A stretch of DNA of 64,000 nucleotides, from positions 1-64,000 of the forward strand of contig ARYC01002108.1 of the NCBI GenBank assembly GCA_000711775.1. The letters run 5' to 3'. The stretch comes from Oxytricha trifallax (lineage: Eukaryota; Ciliophora; Spirotrichea; Sporadotrichida; Oxytrichidae). Both the position numbers and the translations under genes were made by a program. Positions 9,415 to 21,749 of this stretch are shown here, in pieces. The notes under the pieces were generated by a model that saw nothing but the letters and a program-made list of their open reading frames with translations, did no database searches and was not told the DNA's origin. Position 1 is the stretch's first letter; each line of letters starts with the position of its first letter.

Positions 9415-12400
9415 TCAGTAACTAAAACAGATGTATTAAAAGCGTCTTTTCTGAGGTTTTTGCTTTATTTCCTCAACTCGCTCAATTTCTATTCTATGAC
9501 ATCTTTATTGTTTAGCTTATCTATTTTTATTAAAAATTTGGATAATTTGATGTTGTGTCTATTGCTTATATTATTGATATTTATTATAAAGTAGAGAATA
9601 GATTGTGAATTGTTTAAGCGGATAATTTTTAAGTCGGGTTAGCATCTTAATTGTTAGATTTATAAACAGGATGTTAAGTTTGATTATCAAAAGGAAGTTG
9701 TTTATAATTTCTTGAAAAAATCTGTTACTTGAATTTGATTTAAAATAAAAAGCTTTAATGCTATTGAAATTGTAATATATTTCTAAATAAAGCTACCAAT
9801 TTATGTGACTTTAATTCCTGCTTCTTTTTGTTTGTCTAATTTTTGCTTAATTATTTGCTAATAATTGAATCTTCTTATTTTTATTTTAGTTGAAATACGA
9901 TTTATCTATATTTATCCTTTCAGTTTATTTCTCATATTATTTTAAGCTTCAAAGATCTAATCTTATTAGGCCCCATTTCGTTCATGATTGATTTAATCAA
10001 TCAAATACTCGCCAAAGCTAATCTAATTATTTAATTAAAAAACTTTATGTTCTTCAGTTTATCTATTCTAATTTTTATTTTAAACTATTCGCAGTTGTGA
10101 GCCTTGTTCAATTAATAAAATTTTGGGTCTAAAAATTAATTTCTAGAAAATTTCATACTCATGATACTGTCATACTTTTTAGTTCTAAAAAAAAAAGTTA
10201 TGATGGATGATATATTAAGAGTTGATTTTGAAAGAGAAGCATTTGTTTGGGTCAATTATTGAATTTATGTTGCATCAGAGTCAGCTTTCATTAAAAAGTA
10301 TCATTAAAGAATAATAATGGTGGATCTACAATAAATAAAAAATGGATATTCATTCTCTGAAAGACATTTGATTTATCTTGCTTAATCTACTATTTAAAAT
10401 CTTCAACATCAATATTATTCTTTTCAACTTCTTGCAATTTTTATCTCTCAATAAGTTTTTGATAAGCAAGATATTTCTTGTATAACCACTGATCTTTAGT
10501 TTTGAAAAGCATCTTATTTATGCGATCTACATAAAATTTCATATCATTTAGCCTGAAAAGTTCCGTCTAATTTATCATTCCAGATATATAACTTTTTCAC
10601 CTCCAAATTAATCAATAACAAAAAGAAGCATAAGTTTAATGCCTTCTTATCTTTATTTGAGATTTTTTTCTAGTTTTTATCTTTCAGTATGAGACATGTC
10701 TCTAATGTCATAAATATGTTCTATCTCGTTAAATTAATTGAACATTTTAGTCAATTTTCTGAACTGAGAATCACTTGCCACTCGGACTGTATTCGATTAA
10801 TCTATTTGAAAGATTCCCTTGAAAAAGTCTGGAGCAATTGCCTATTTTTAAACAGGATTTAAGAGTGAATCTTAACTTTATAGCCAGTTTCTACTGAAAC
10901 CAGTGCTCTACAAGTATTTACTGCCACTCATTCCATCTATAAATTTATGTCTTCCTTTTTCATTATCAATTATCTCTCTTAATTTCACTCTTAAGCCATC
11001 TCTGTCAGCTTCAATCTATTTAAGAAATTTGGGTGATGTTTCTGATACTTATTATTTGTGCTTGTTTAAAAATGAGCTATGCTCAGCATTATTATTTTGT
11101 TAAAGATAATGAGGCAGAGCCATGCGATCATAAAACTAAGCTGGTGGCAGCTCTCTTTTTCTTAATTAAACTCGTTAACTAACTTAAACTGAATTTTAAG
11201 AAGTATTTTGCATGTCTATACTCTCCTTTTTCAAATGAAAACATGGATTCATAAAGTTACTATAAGATGAAAGAGATGATTTCTTTTTTAAGGATTGACC
11301 TTTAGAGCTATTAAAGATTTAATTATAATTAAAAGCACTATTTGAATCTACAGTCTAGACTGTTAAATAGTTTTTTTTTTAAAATAAACTTAGATCTTAA
11401 TCTTTTATTTGAAGAAGAATCCATGTAAAAATTTGATATTGTTGAGTTTTAGTTGACTATACTAGAGAATTCATTTTTGTTAAAATCTAATTATGTTAGG
11501 AATTGTGAATGGTTGGATATAGGAAAGAGCTTTAATGCACTTTTATTTTTATTATTGTTATCAAGATTCGAGACATCAAACTATACTCTTCTGGCAAGAG
11601 CATCACTTATTTTAATTTATATATATTATAAAGCAATCAGTTTTCATGTTGGTATGAAAGATGCCATCTTCTTTTGCCTTTATTTAATGTGTATTTTCAC
11701 TTTTTTCCCTTTTATGGCTATTTATAATATTTCTCTTGATTCTATCTGAATTTGATTTGAGCTAAGTATACAACTCATTTTTGGATATTTTATTTTCTAG
11801 GCCAAGTTTACGCTTTATAAAACATGTATAGATCCTAAGCATCTACTCTGATACCTCGACTTAATCTTTAGACTTTGAAGATCAATTATAACCGTTTAAA
11901 TTTCTAGATTTTGGTAAGCCATTTTAAGGCTTCTACTAACTATTTGTTTATGTTGGCTAGGATTTTCATACTTTTATTACTCATTTACTTTAGTGATTTA
12001 GGATTGCTCTCTATTCTTGTTTTATGTCGAAGCTATCCCTTCGATTTAATTACCCTGTAAACTACAATAAAGATTTGTAGCTCCATTTATAGATGGGAGC
12101 TAATCATTCCTAATATTTCTCTTCTGTCTATCTAATTACTTATTTTTCTAGTGTAATAATTCGTGATCTTAAAAGGGACTTCTATATTCCTCTATTGGCT
12201 GCTAACACTTTGGAATATCAATATTTTATTCTTCTACTTCTTCGGATATTATTAAGTCTTTCTTCTAGTTTCATTTTTATTTATTGCCTCTTTGATTTGT
12301 GTGAGATCTCTCATAATCTTGGTAAAATTCTTTCTCTTTGATTTATAAAATAATAAAGGCTCTATTCAGAAAATATTAAATTTAAATAAAAAATTTAAAA

Positions 12401-12570
12401 TAAAATTATCATTCTTGGTTGTTTCTTAAACATCTTCAAGAATTTATTATAAAGGAGATAATTTAAGTCTTGGGATATCCTTCAATTTTATCTTAATCTC
12501 TTTCTTTGTACTTCATTAATGAAAGTTTTGGCTTTGTAGTTACTTTTATTGAGGTTTATGATTCTATTGG
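9415..12570 (-). CDS. Unidentified Gln/Asn-rich protein, interrupted gene
   Basis: Minus-strand coding segments in ciliate code run from about 12560 to a TGA at 9415-9417. Recognisable stretches include LPSINGATNLYCSLQGNQIE, LFPISNHSQFLTQLDFNKNE, RELPPAQFYDRMALPHYL, FLKQIEADRDGLRVKLREI, FNEIEHIYDIRDMSHTERQK, FYVDRINKMLFKTKDQWLYK and SFGEYLIDQINHERNG. The central part is charged and helical, with low-complexity N-terminal regions. Frame changes (for example near 10600) suggest eliminated segments between coding pieces. The family is not recognised; a structural or cytoskeletal role would be a guess. One gene is assumed, but two adjacent genes cannot be excluded. Confidence 0.45.
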
Positions 12571-12860
12571 TTCTTTATTAGTATTTTGTGACAAATATAA
12601 ATACAAATAGCAAAAGGTTATTATTAATTGATTATTTCTATAGATCTGTAGCTTTATATTTTAAAAAGTCTAATTCTGTCTTATTATGTAACTCATTAAC
12701 ATTTAGAATGAATAAATCTATAATTATCAATAACAGCAATATTTACATTTATCTTTGTGCTTTAAACTCTAGCAGTGATATGTGCAAGTACTTTATTGAC
12801 ATAAAACACATGTAAAACTGCATAGTTCATCCTTTAAAACCATTTTTTGCAGATATAGCA

Positions 12861-14519
12861 TCAAATTTATTATGTGTTTCTATCCTAGGCTAATCTAAAA
12901 CACCCTTACCATGAGTTATTCTAAGTGTGAAACATAATGTTACATAAGTTAAAAATAGTTTATTCAATAAAATTATTTGACTATATTTTTACTTGAAATT
13001 TCTGGCATAAGTTTTATGCACAAGATTCGCAAGATTTTAAACAATTATTGCAAAAGATAGTATTCGCTGATTTTAAATTTCTTCTTGCATATTTCATTGA
13101 GAAATCATATTGAATTGGCAGAGCTCACATTTATAGGTACATAGTGAGCACAAAGAATTACTGCATTAGGAAGATGTATATTGGGGGGGGGGGGGAAGTT
13201 TCCTGACCCAAAATTTTATATGCACCCTACGGGGGAAGTTTCCTGCCCTCAAAAAAGGTAGTTTCCTGCCCCATAAATAAAAATATGTAATTTTTATAAT
13301 TTTCAAAGAATCTTTTATCATCAATTATGATATAGTTATTTTAAATTTAGCTTCAAATATCATTTCTACCTTGATAATGAATTTAAAATTTAGTTAAAAT
13401 TACATTAATTATGAATAAAAACACTTATTTTAGCCTTGTCAATAATATATAATTTGATAAAGAATAATTATGTACCTTGAAAATTATATAATAATAAATG
13501 TTGTATAGTACATGATAATGGTAATTGAAATTGAAATTTATTGTTTCTATTAAAATTATTTCAAAAAACATAAAATTTAATGTTGGGGGTAGGAAACTAT
13601 CTTTTGGGGCAGGAAACTGTTTGGGGACAGGAAACTTCTCCCCCCCGTATATTTTATACAATTTGAACAGATAATACTTGCTTCACAAGTACTGAATTTT
13701 TAATTTGTGAAAGCTCATTAATTTATATGTGACAATTTTAGCTCTCAAATTTAGTTATCAATTCACTTTTTAATTCTTCTACAAACTTAATTTATTGTTT
13801 CCCCTTCAATCTTTAAATTCTTTTTATTTTGTCAAGTACATCTAAGAGATTTATTTAGATTACTATATAACTCTCTAAGCTTTGATGTATAATACCTAAC
13901 AGTAATTCTCTTTTTTAATTTTATTATCTATATTCTAGCTTCATTGTAACTTCTATTAACAAATCAAACACTGAAATATGTCACTTTCCAGTTATATATA
14001 ATTTTTATCAGCAATAGCTTCATCAGAGTTAAGATGGCTTAAACATTGATCAATTAATTTCTCTTAACATTTGATGGAACAAATAAGCAATGACTTAAAA
14101 GAGCAAGTAAAGTTTAAATGTTCTTTCAGCTTCTCTTAATTTTCTTTAATAAAATTACATCCTTTAAATATATGGACTATAACTATTATAGATAAGACTT
14201 ATGAATTATTTTAATTCTCTACTTGCATAAAGCAAAGCAAATACAGAATTTTCTTTTAAATGTTACATACCTCAAGATGGCTCTCATTAATATGCTTTAG
14301 ATAATCTAGATGCATAATGATTATATCACAATTTCCTCTATCACACTTCATCTATATAATAGCTAATTTATTCTATATTATTTTATGGATATTTTCTAAA
14401 TTTTGACACTATTCTAAAGTTTAACCATTTAACTATAATAGTAAAATATGATCCTTCTCATCCCATAAAGAGTTTAAATTTACACAACTAGGACAAATTT
14501 CACGAATAAATTCCATTTT
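12861..14519 (-). CDS. TRAF-type/RING-like zinc-finger protein, split by a hairpin element
   Basis: An ATG at 14519 opens MEFIREICPSCVNL, and the frame continues with Cys/His groups resembling TRAF-type zinc fingers: MKCDRGNCDIIIMHLDYL, HINESHLEVC and FIKENQEKLKEHLNFTC. A helical middle part (LLDVLDKIKRIQRLKGKQQ) follows. At about 13650 the gene is interrupted by the element at 13183-13646. Beyond it coding resumes with another cysteine cluster (IFCNNCLKSCESCAQNLC) and ends at a TGA at 12861-12863. Known relatives are ubiquitin ligases or signalling adaptors; the exact role here is unknown. A frame change near 13100 remains unexplained. Confidence 0.55.
13183..13646. mobile_element. Inverted-repeat insertion with triplicated GTTTCCTGCCCC motifs
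   Basis: Begins with a run of 13 G (13183-13195). The left arm (13183-13274) has three direct copies of a GTTTCCTG(C)CCC word; the right arm (13580-13646) has three inverted copies and ends in a C-run. About 300 bp of AT-rich sequence lies between. It separates coding parts of the zinc-finger gene, so it should behave as an internal eliminated sequence. The motif arrangement is unlike the ATTGTAGG MITE family. Confidence 0.65.
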
Positions 14520-14891
14520 AAAAGACTTTTAAAATATTTAGTTAGTTATTGTTTAGTAGTTCTCACAAATTGATTGTTAACAGCTTTTGCATTTTTTTGA
14601 GTTTATCAAAGATAATAAATGATTACTTTAGTATATTTGTGCATGTAAATCTTAAGTAATTTGGGAATCTTCATGGTTTTTCATAATATATTTTAGATTA
14701 TTCTGGAATTATACTAAGCCTTAACATTTAAATTACTTGAACAGTTAAGGATTAACTAATTGCTCCAAATTTATATAATTCATGATATCTGTTGTAGCAT
14801 TTTACTGGAAGGCATTCATTATTTAATTTTTAAATTTTAATTATATTATAATTTAGATCTTAAAATTATAAATTATAATTAACTTTGATTT
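14520..14891. other. No gene recognised
   Basis: AT-rich upstream region of the zinc-finger gene, probably holding its promoter and the chromosome-end region. No motif could be defined. Confidence 0.35.
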
Positions 14892-15820
14892 TGTTATAGT
14901 ACATTCGAATTTGGGAAATTAAATTAAATTAAATATTTAATATATACATTTAATTATGTCAAGCGATGAAAAATGGGGAATAATTCATTTAAACGGCAAT
15001 GTTATGACTTGTATATATTGCAACTGGAAGAATCAGACACTCCAAGGATTGGAGAAAGTAATGGAAATACACCCAGTTGAAAGCGTAGTGATGATTAGAA
15101 GCTCTAAATTCGAATTACTAATAAAAAAGGCCTTTTACTACAAAACAATATAAAAGCAGAAGGGAAGAAAAGACAGTGAAGAAGTAAGATCATTAGCTAT
15201 AGGAGATGGAGCAAATGATGCAAACAAGATTAACACACCCGTCCCTAAGAGTGTGCAACTGAAAGCAGAGGAGAGGGCCTCAAGGAAAATCTTTGGTAGG
15301 TCCAGAAGAGGCTTATTTTTGGCGACAACAGTTGGACTAGTAATGAGATATCGCTCAATAATAATTAAATGTATAATTAATTATTAAAGTTTAGAGATTT
15401 ATTTTGATTTCTAGAATTTTAATTTCCCACTTTAAGCATTTATCTATCAATCTTAAGTATGTAATAAATTAAATTATAAGCAGTTTAAATCGTCTTATCC
15501 GGACGATCCTTTACTCATTCGATAGAGAATTAAAAATTAGCTTGACTTATTAGTGATACTCATTTTATCTCATCCACTGAGCTAGTTAACTCAACTTAAT
15601 TATACGCCTCTAAATTCAATAAATTATACGCTTGAATTAAAGTCAAGTGAACTAGCTCCATGGATGAGATAAAATAATATCACTAATAAGTCCAGCTAAT
15701 TTTGAATTAATTTTATATCGAATGAGCACAAGATCGTCCGAATCGACCTTCTTTAATAGCCAATAATTTGATTTATAATATATTTATTTTAATTTCCCAA
15801 TTTGAATTTATTACTATAAT
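14892..15820. mobile_element. MITE-family element, copy 2, enlarged and ORF-bearing
   Basis: Outer ends (TAGTACATTCGAATTTGGGA at left; TCCCAATTTGAATTTATTACTA at right) match the MITE family, as does the palindromic core at about 15510-15730 (CATTCGATAGAGAATT, TTTTATCTCATCCACTGAGC and the inverted counterpart). Unlike copies 1 and 4 it has an extra ~550 bp at left that contains an ORF. It may be closer to a parental element, or a MITE that captured host DNA. Confidence 0.65.
14956..15390 (+). CDS. Unidentified ORF inside MITE copy 2
   Basis: Starts at ATG 14956 (MSSDEKWGIIHLNGN), reads through one TAA as Gln at 15151 and continues to about 15390. It has a Cys pair (CIYCNW) and the stretch SLAIGDGANDANKIN. 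The latter resembles the GDGAND hinge motif of P-type ATPases (flippase group), but no transmembrane segments or phosphorylation motif follow. The ORF is bounded by MITE ends. Either a captured gene fragment or an unrelated small protein. Confidence 0.35.
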
Positions 15821-16689
15821 AATGTCAATATCAGCCTTTAAATTTCTGCAAGCAAATAAAATCAAAAAAACTTAGATAGTAACTATTAAAATCTTGGCGT
15901 CACCTCGCACACTCAGTGAAATTACTTACATTTGCAGAGAATGATTAGATAATCTAAAATTGAGAAATATAAGTTATTAACTATTCATCTAAAACCAAGT
16001 AAGTTAAAAAAGTGAGTTCTAAATGAATTTATTGAAATATCTATTAGTCTTTTAAGAATAAGACTCAGGAGTCTTGGAAGTCCAAGGCTCCCAATTATTG
16101 ATAATTAATACTAACATACTTATGTCTGTAAAACTCCATAAAAACTTACCATAATTCCTAAAGGAAGTTAACTTTTGATTTCACATGGTTTTATAGATTA
16201 TTATATTAAATTTCATTATGCATGTAGTGAATAATTTTTTATATACAAATTGTACATAGGTTTAAATAAAAAGTTTTTCAGATTATTTTGTTAAAATGTA
16301 AATCATAATGATATTGCTAATCAACACATCAAAACAATTCTCTATATAATATCACCAAGTATTTTTTTTGTGAATTATTAAAGGATTTACTATGGCATAA
16401 AGTAAACACAAATAAAAATCCAATTAGTTAAAATAAATATTTTGACGAATTATCTCAAAATAATTTATTTTGAATTAGCATCGTCAATTTAACTGATATT
16501 TAAATTGATAATTATAGTATTTCTAAATTTCTGATTTCTACTTAAATATTAGAAATTTATCTAACTCTTTTGCCTTCAATATTATCTAAAAGCTAACTTT
16601 CTCCTTACTAATCGCCAGAGGTAATAACAATTTATTAGTGTAGTAAAAATGTTTCTATATTGAATCTTTTAGTACTTGAACTTTTATTG
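15821..16689. other. No gene recognised
   Basis: AT-rich. Weakly protein-like pieces near 16570-16680 could be the 5' part of the next gene, but no start could be chosen. Confidence 0.3.
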
Positions 16690-18530
16690 ACACATACATA
16701 ATATAGAAATAGAGGCAGCACAATACTGATAAGAAACTTAAACAATTCTCCAGAGAGTAGCTTGCTTAACTCTGATGACAATATAGATAATTAGAACTTA
16801 AATAATTATCACAATTTTTTGAGTGAGTCGGCGTTAGAAGTGAGACGAGAAAGCCATTACAGCAGAAATGATAAGTTAATTGGGGGCTTCAATTAGAGTG
16901 CTATGGACATATACAGCAACTCGTTAGTAAAAATATAAATTTCATTTAGATATAATAACTTATCTTTATTTAAAGGTCAAGAGGAAATAACTAGTTGAGT
17001 TTTGACAGTAAATCGACAGTAAATCTAGCAACACTTAAGAAAGCAGAGTAGAATTTTAAGCAATTTAAACAATAAAATCAAACTCATTAGGTAGAGGATT
17101 GAACTGATTACTTAGCAAAAAAAATATTATTTTAAAGGTAATTTATCTCTATTTTCTGTAAATTTATAATTTCAAAAAGGATATTGAGTTGTAACTTTCT
17201 CAAGTAAAGCAAAAAGACTAGAAATAATATTCTTCATTTAAAATTAAAATAATACAGGAGCAATATTTGCGAATAAAAAGAAACTAATCCGATTATGAAT
17301 TGAAAGCTGATTTGCATAAATTACCAAAACTGCAAAATAACGATAAAATTAGTAATTCGTTTTGACTATTAGAAATGATAGTAGTAGTAATAGAGGCGAT
17401 TATTAATAGTTTATTGTAAATTATTTTTATTAACAATATTTATAGCTTAGCTTAAAATGAAAATTTGCTAATAATCATTTTTAAGTTCAAAATATCTCTA
17501 TCCCTCTTATTCGATTAAATATAAAAATAAAATTGTGTTTTTTTAAACAATAATTGGGTATCGCAGTAATTAACATCAACCATCAATTAGAGTAAAGCAT
17601 AAGATTCCTACAACTGAAAATGAAAGCGATAGTTTTAGCAATATTTTTCAGCGATAGTCTCCTTACAAAGAGGATACATAAGAAACCTAGAAGTTCAATG
17701 ATATATTTTAATTATAAAATCATGATTGAGGGTTTTAAAATAAACTACTAGATACAAGTTTTATTTTTCCTTTTTTCTCAATTATTTTGCCATTTAGAGT
17801 TTTTATCAAATTTATTTATTTACATTTCTAAATTTAAATATAAAAGCAAACATTCTACTTTACACACTCTTAATTTGAAAAATTCATATCTTAGTGATAG
17901 AAACTTCTAAAATAAAGCCTATCTTTCAAAGTTAAAGCAATAAGACCACCAGCTAGATTTACATTATGGAGAAAGCAGTAATAGTAGGACATTAAATCCA
18001 CAAAAAGAATAGATTTTAAGAAATAGAGACCTGTAGAGCATTCTCATGCAAATTCATACTTTTAACTCAAGAGAACATAAATAAAATTTAAATTCACATT
18101 ATAAGAATGCCGATTTTGACTGCTTAGGAAGAAATTAAATTAAATCGGCTCTAATTTCGATTAATAGCCTTGGAATATAAGATTAAAGATTATACAGGGA
18201 AGAAACTTGAAAGATTATCATGATTAGGAATTCGTCAAAGTTACAAAGATATCACATTCGGATTTGGATGATAGATTTAGTAAAAATAGAAATGGTCAAA
18301 AATCAATTAATGGAAGTAAAATTGTTATTAAGTAAACATTATAATCAAAAGAAGGAGACTAGATAGAACCAGTAGCTTTTAATAAACATTAATATCAACA
18401 ACAAAAAAATTATATTGCAAAAATAAATTTGCTTAAAAGCCTTTATAATTCCGAAATATTTAACTATTATCAAGAAATCGATTTTGGAGAAGAGCTTAAA
18501 GGTGTAGGGAAAGTCTTCAAAATTTATTGA
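16690..18530 (+). CDS. Unidentified low-complexity/coiled-coil protein, interrupted gene
   Basis: Plus-strand coding pieces in ciliate code: LIRNLNNSPESSLLNSDDNI at about 16715, ESALEVRRESHYSRNDKLI near 16820, STVNLATLKKAEQNFKQF near 17010, a charged coiled coil (QEQYLRIKRNQSDYELKADL) at 17250-17320, ESDSFSNIFQRQSPYKEDTQ near 17620, and YLSKLKQQDHQLDLHYGESS near 17920. Non-coding AT-rich gaps of 100-200 bp separate them. One piece contains an in-frame TGA (VED-TGA-TDYLAKK near 17090). No family recognised. A cytoskeletal or scaffold role would fit the composition, but that is inference. Confidence 0.4.
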
Positions 18531-18631
18531 AAAAAAACTTCTTTATCAATTATTTGATTCTCTTTTAAATTTAATAGATTTTCATTTTCTTGCAGTAGAA
18601 TTATAGAATTCAAATGCTTTAAAATAAAATT

Positions 18632-20950
18632 TCACTAAATTGTAGTTGTATTTTCGCTATTATACTGAGTTTTAAAAAGACTATTGTTTACTATTTCCCT
18701 AAAGAAGCTGAGTTGACAACCTTGAATATTATTTTGCTAGTTTTTTCCTGTGCTTACATCCCCTACCATCATGCTATAGTTATTCTGTATAGTCTAACTA
18801 TAATTATCGATTTTAGTGGTGGTCTCTTTAGAGGCAAGGTCATCAAAAATTGAATTATAGCCTTTTGCATTCATTTCTTTTTCTAAGGAAGAGATATTGA
18901 GGGATTGTCTTTGTTAATCTTTAGTAAAATTTATAAGGGGGTTGTTAAGCATAAAGCTACCTGCATTTATTTGAGATACTTCTTCTAGGTCAGATCTCTG
19001 CTCTGTGATTAAAATTCAATGCGAATATACCAATAAATAAGATTTGTGATTCTATTTGAAGATCTTTAAGTTAAAGGTATCTCAATTCCAAACATGAGTA
19101 AAATTTGTTTGAGTTGCTTCATTTCATTTATAACTACATTGATATAGTCCATGCCATCATAGATAAAAACATTTCCAAGTATTCTCTTAATCTATATCAA
19201 ATCTCTAACTTTATTAACGAACAGATCCGTTATGTCACTCAGCTCTTTAACTTTCTCTCTTATAAGATCTTCTCGCTCCTCTTTTTATAATAGGCTTGAT
19301 CTCATTTTTAAGATCTATATAAAATTATTATTGCTAGGATTAGATTTAGGTTGCATCTTTAAGTTTTCCATTGAGCTCTTGATAGTACTTGTATTTATCT
19401 CACTTCTCAAAACTGCTGATTTATTAGTCTATTTAGTTTAGTCATTTTAACTTTTTGTAATATGAATTTAAGATCTATAAGAAACATCATCCTGCATCGT
19501 AAAAGTATCTTCATTGTATTATCAGGGCTTATATTAGCTAATTACATAGATATTCTATCATAGAAAACCTATACTTAGTTCATTCATAATTCTTTCCAGT
19601 ATTACTAATGACTTATTGAAAACAGGTTTGAGCTATTCGATATTTGTGAAACTATTGCTGTTATATTTCAAAAGATTAATCATATACTCCACTTCATCTT
19701 GCTTAAATAACTTTTCATCATTTTCTTAATTGAAACCAAGTTTTTACATATTAATATAAGTTTATATTTTGCTAAGCTTCCAGTCTATTAAATTGGCTTA
19801 TCTTAATGGGTCATTTCTGTCAATTTGCCTTTGAAATTTATTGAAATTCGGGTTTTACTTCCATTCATCAACTTTTAACTTAAAAGCAAGATCATTCGCT
19901 AAAGAATAGCCATGCCACTTCTTTCTTATCAACCTTTTTTGGATTTCTTCTAATTTATTATTAGCCCTCTTATATAGACTAATTTTTCTTTTAGCCTTCT
20001 CTTGAATAGATAAGACTGAGTTATCTACTAGAGATAAATGTTAAACTTAACTCAAGCCTTAAAGTTTAAATAAGGACACTTATCTTTAGCAGGAAATTTT
20101 ACACTAGAGAGTAAATTTCCCTTATTGCAATGTAACAAAAATAAACAAGGTTAATTACTCATAGAAGTTTTGGGCCTATTTTCAAACTCATTAGAGATAA
20201 TAATTGGAATATGCAAATTATCATCAAGCTTTTCTTGACATTTGTTTATTCTGAAAGATTATTCATTTTTGTCATAATTTGATCCACCACCATAGATGTT
20301 GTTTTACTGGATAATCAATGAACTATCTTGATTGCTAAATATTGAGCTTTAATTATTCTATGGATATACTCTGTTATCTTCTTGTTGTAAAAATTTTTGT
20401 ATATTAGGTTGAAATGTGACTTGGTCTACTCCTTTCTATTTAATTGTAGAGATTTTTACTTAGCTATGAGTGCATGTTAACCAGTCGATTAATAATGGCA
20501 TTTTAAACCACCCTTCATTTAATTAAAACTCATGGCAGTTTGAGACAATGATGACTGATTTACTTGTCTGTCTGGTCTCTTTCCATGTACTGCTATGTTT
20601 ATTTATCGAGAACCTGGTCTTTTAAATAGTACTCCTGAATAATTAAGTAAACCAGCTTGATTTCTCGAGTTAGGCCTTGAAATATCTAAAGCTGCAAGAT
20701 ACTGACTGCCTAGAGTTTAGAATCTTGATATTGGTCGTTTATATTTTTGCTACTAGTCTAATTTTTGATTTGAATGCTCTAATGTTTTATTAGATGACGC
20801 CACCATTTACAATATCTTTTCTGGCCTTTCTTTAATGTATTTCATGAAACTATTCCATTATTGTTTCTTCATAAACGTGAGAAAAAGGAATTAAGTATAA
20901 ATAATTGATAAGTTTATGTTCTTTTACTTTGTTTACTGAATTCATGTCAT
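18632..20950 (-). CDS. Unidentified Gln/Asn-rich helical protein
   Basis: A likely ATG at 20945 (MNSVNKVKEHKLINYLYLI) is followed by FQPNIQKFLQQEDNRVYPQN and NNIYGGGSNYDKNEQSFRIN. A helical region EKAKRKISLYKRANNKLEEI, NDLAFKLKVDEWK comes next, then REDLIREKVKELSDITDLFV and RILGNVFIYDGMDYINVVIN. The C-terminus (SLNISSLEKEMNAKGYNSIF) stops at a TGA at 18632-18634. Frame changes near 19020 and 19560 point to small eliminated segments or indels. No known domain recognised. Length is roughly 700 residues after removal of interruptions. Confidence 0.45.
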
Positions 20951-21327
20951 TTAGGGTTGATCTTATTATATTTTCCTATTAAATAGGTATTAAGTGAAAA
21001 AATAAGGTAAAACTGATAGAGGAGGAATAAATTTAGAATATTTGACTCTTCATTAAAGGGAAAAGCATTAAAAATTATGTTAATAGAAGTATAGAGTTAA
21101 CAATAAAAGTGCGAAATAATTTACTGTTATAAAACATAGTAAAAATGTCAAATAATTTAAATCTTATTAACTCATAAATTTATATTCAATAGTTATTCTA
21201 AAAGCTGAATAATACTGTTTCTGTATTATTTTCAATTTTTTTAAATGTTTCACTAATCTTTTATATAAAACGAAAAGAATTTAGTTTGTAAATTATTTAT
21301 GAAATTATTCCAATTAAAAAATTCGTT
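20951..21327. other. Intergenic AT-rich spacer
   Basis: Lies upstream of the gene at 18632-20950 and left of MITE copy 3. Nothing definable seen. Confidence 0.35.
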
Positions 21328-21740
21328 ATTGTAGGAATACATTCGATTTGGGTAAATTGAATTAAATTAAAATTAATTAATTATTAATTAACTTCAGTTA
21401 TGTTTTTGAAAAATGTCTCCAAACACTGGCTTCATTATGCTCTTTGGATAGCGCATTAAAAATGATACGGTTGTTATTGCAATAATGATTTATCTCATCG
21501 CCCAAGGGAGAAAACCCCTTTTACTGTTTTTGGGAGTTAGCTAAAAGTCAATATATATCGTTTCCTGGGATGATTCAAGATTATTGGCAAAAGTATAGTC
21601 CAGCTAAAATTGCAGGATCTACCGTAGGATCTAATTATATTTGAATTTTGAGTGGGTTTGGAATTGATAACTGCCTTGATTTTAATAATTAATTAATATA
21701 ACTTAAATTCATTTTCCCAAATATATTGTATTCCTACAAT
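21328..21740. mobile_element. MITE-family element, copy 3 (diverged)
   Basis: Ends ATTGTAGGAATACATTCGAT (left) and TTGTATTCCTACAATAA (right) are the family termini. The interior keeps TTATCTCATCGCCC, TTCCTGGGATGA and AGTCCAGCTAAAATT, but the arms pair poorly, unlike copies 1 and 4. It lies directly downstream of the coding region of the next minus-strand gene. Confidence 0.7.
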
Positions 21741-21749
21741 AATGAAAAA

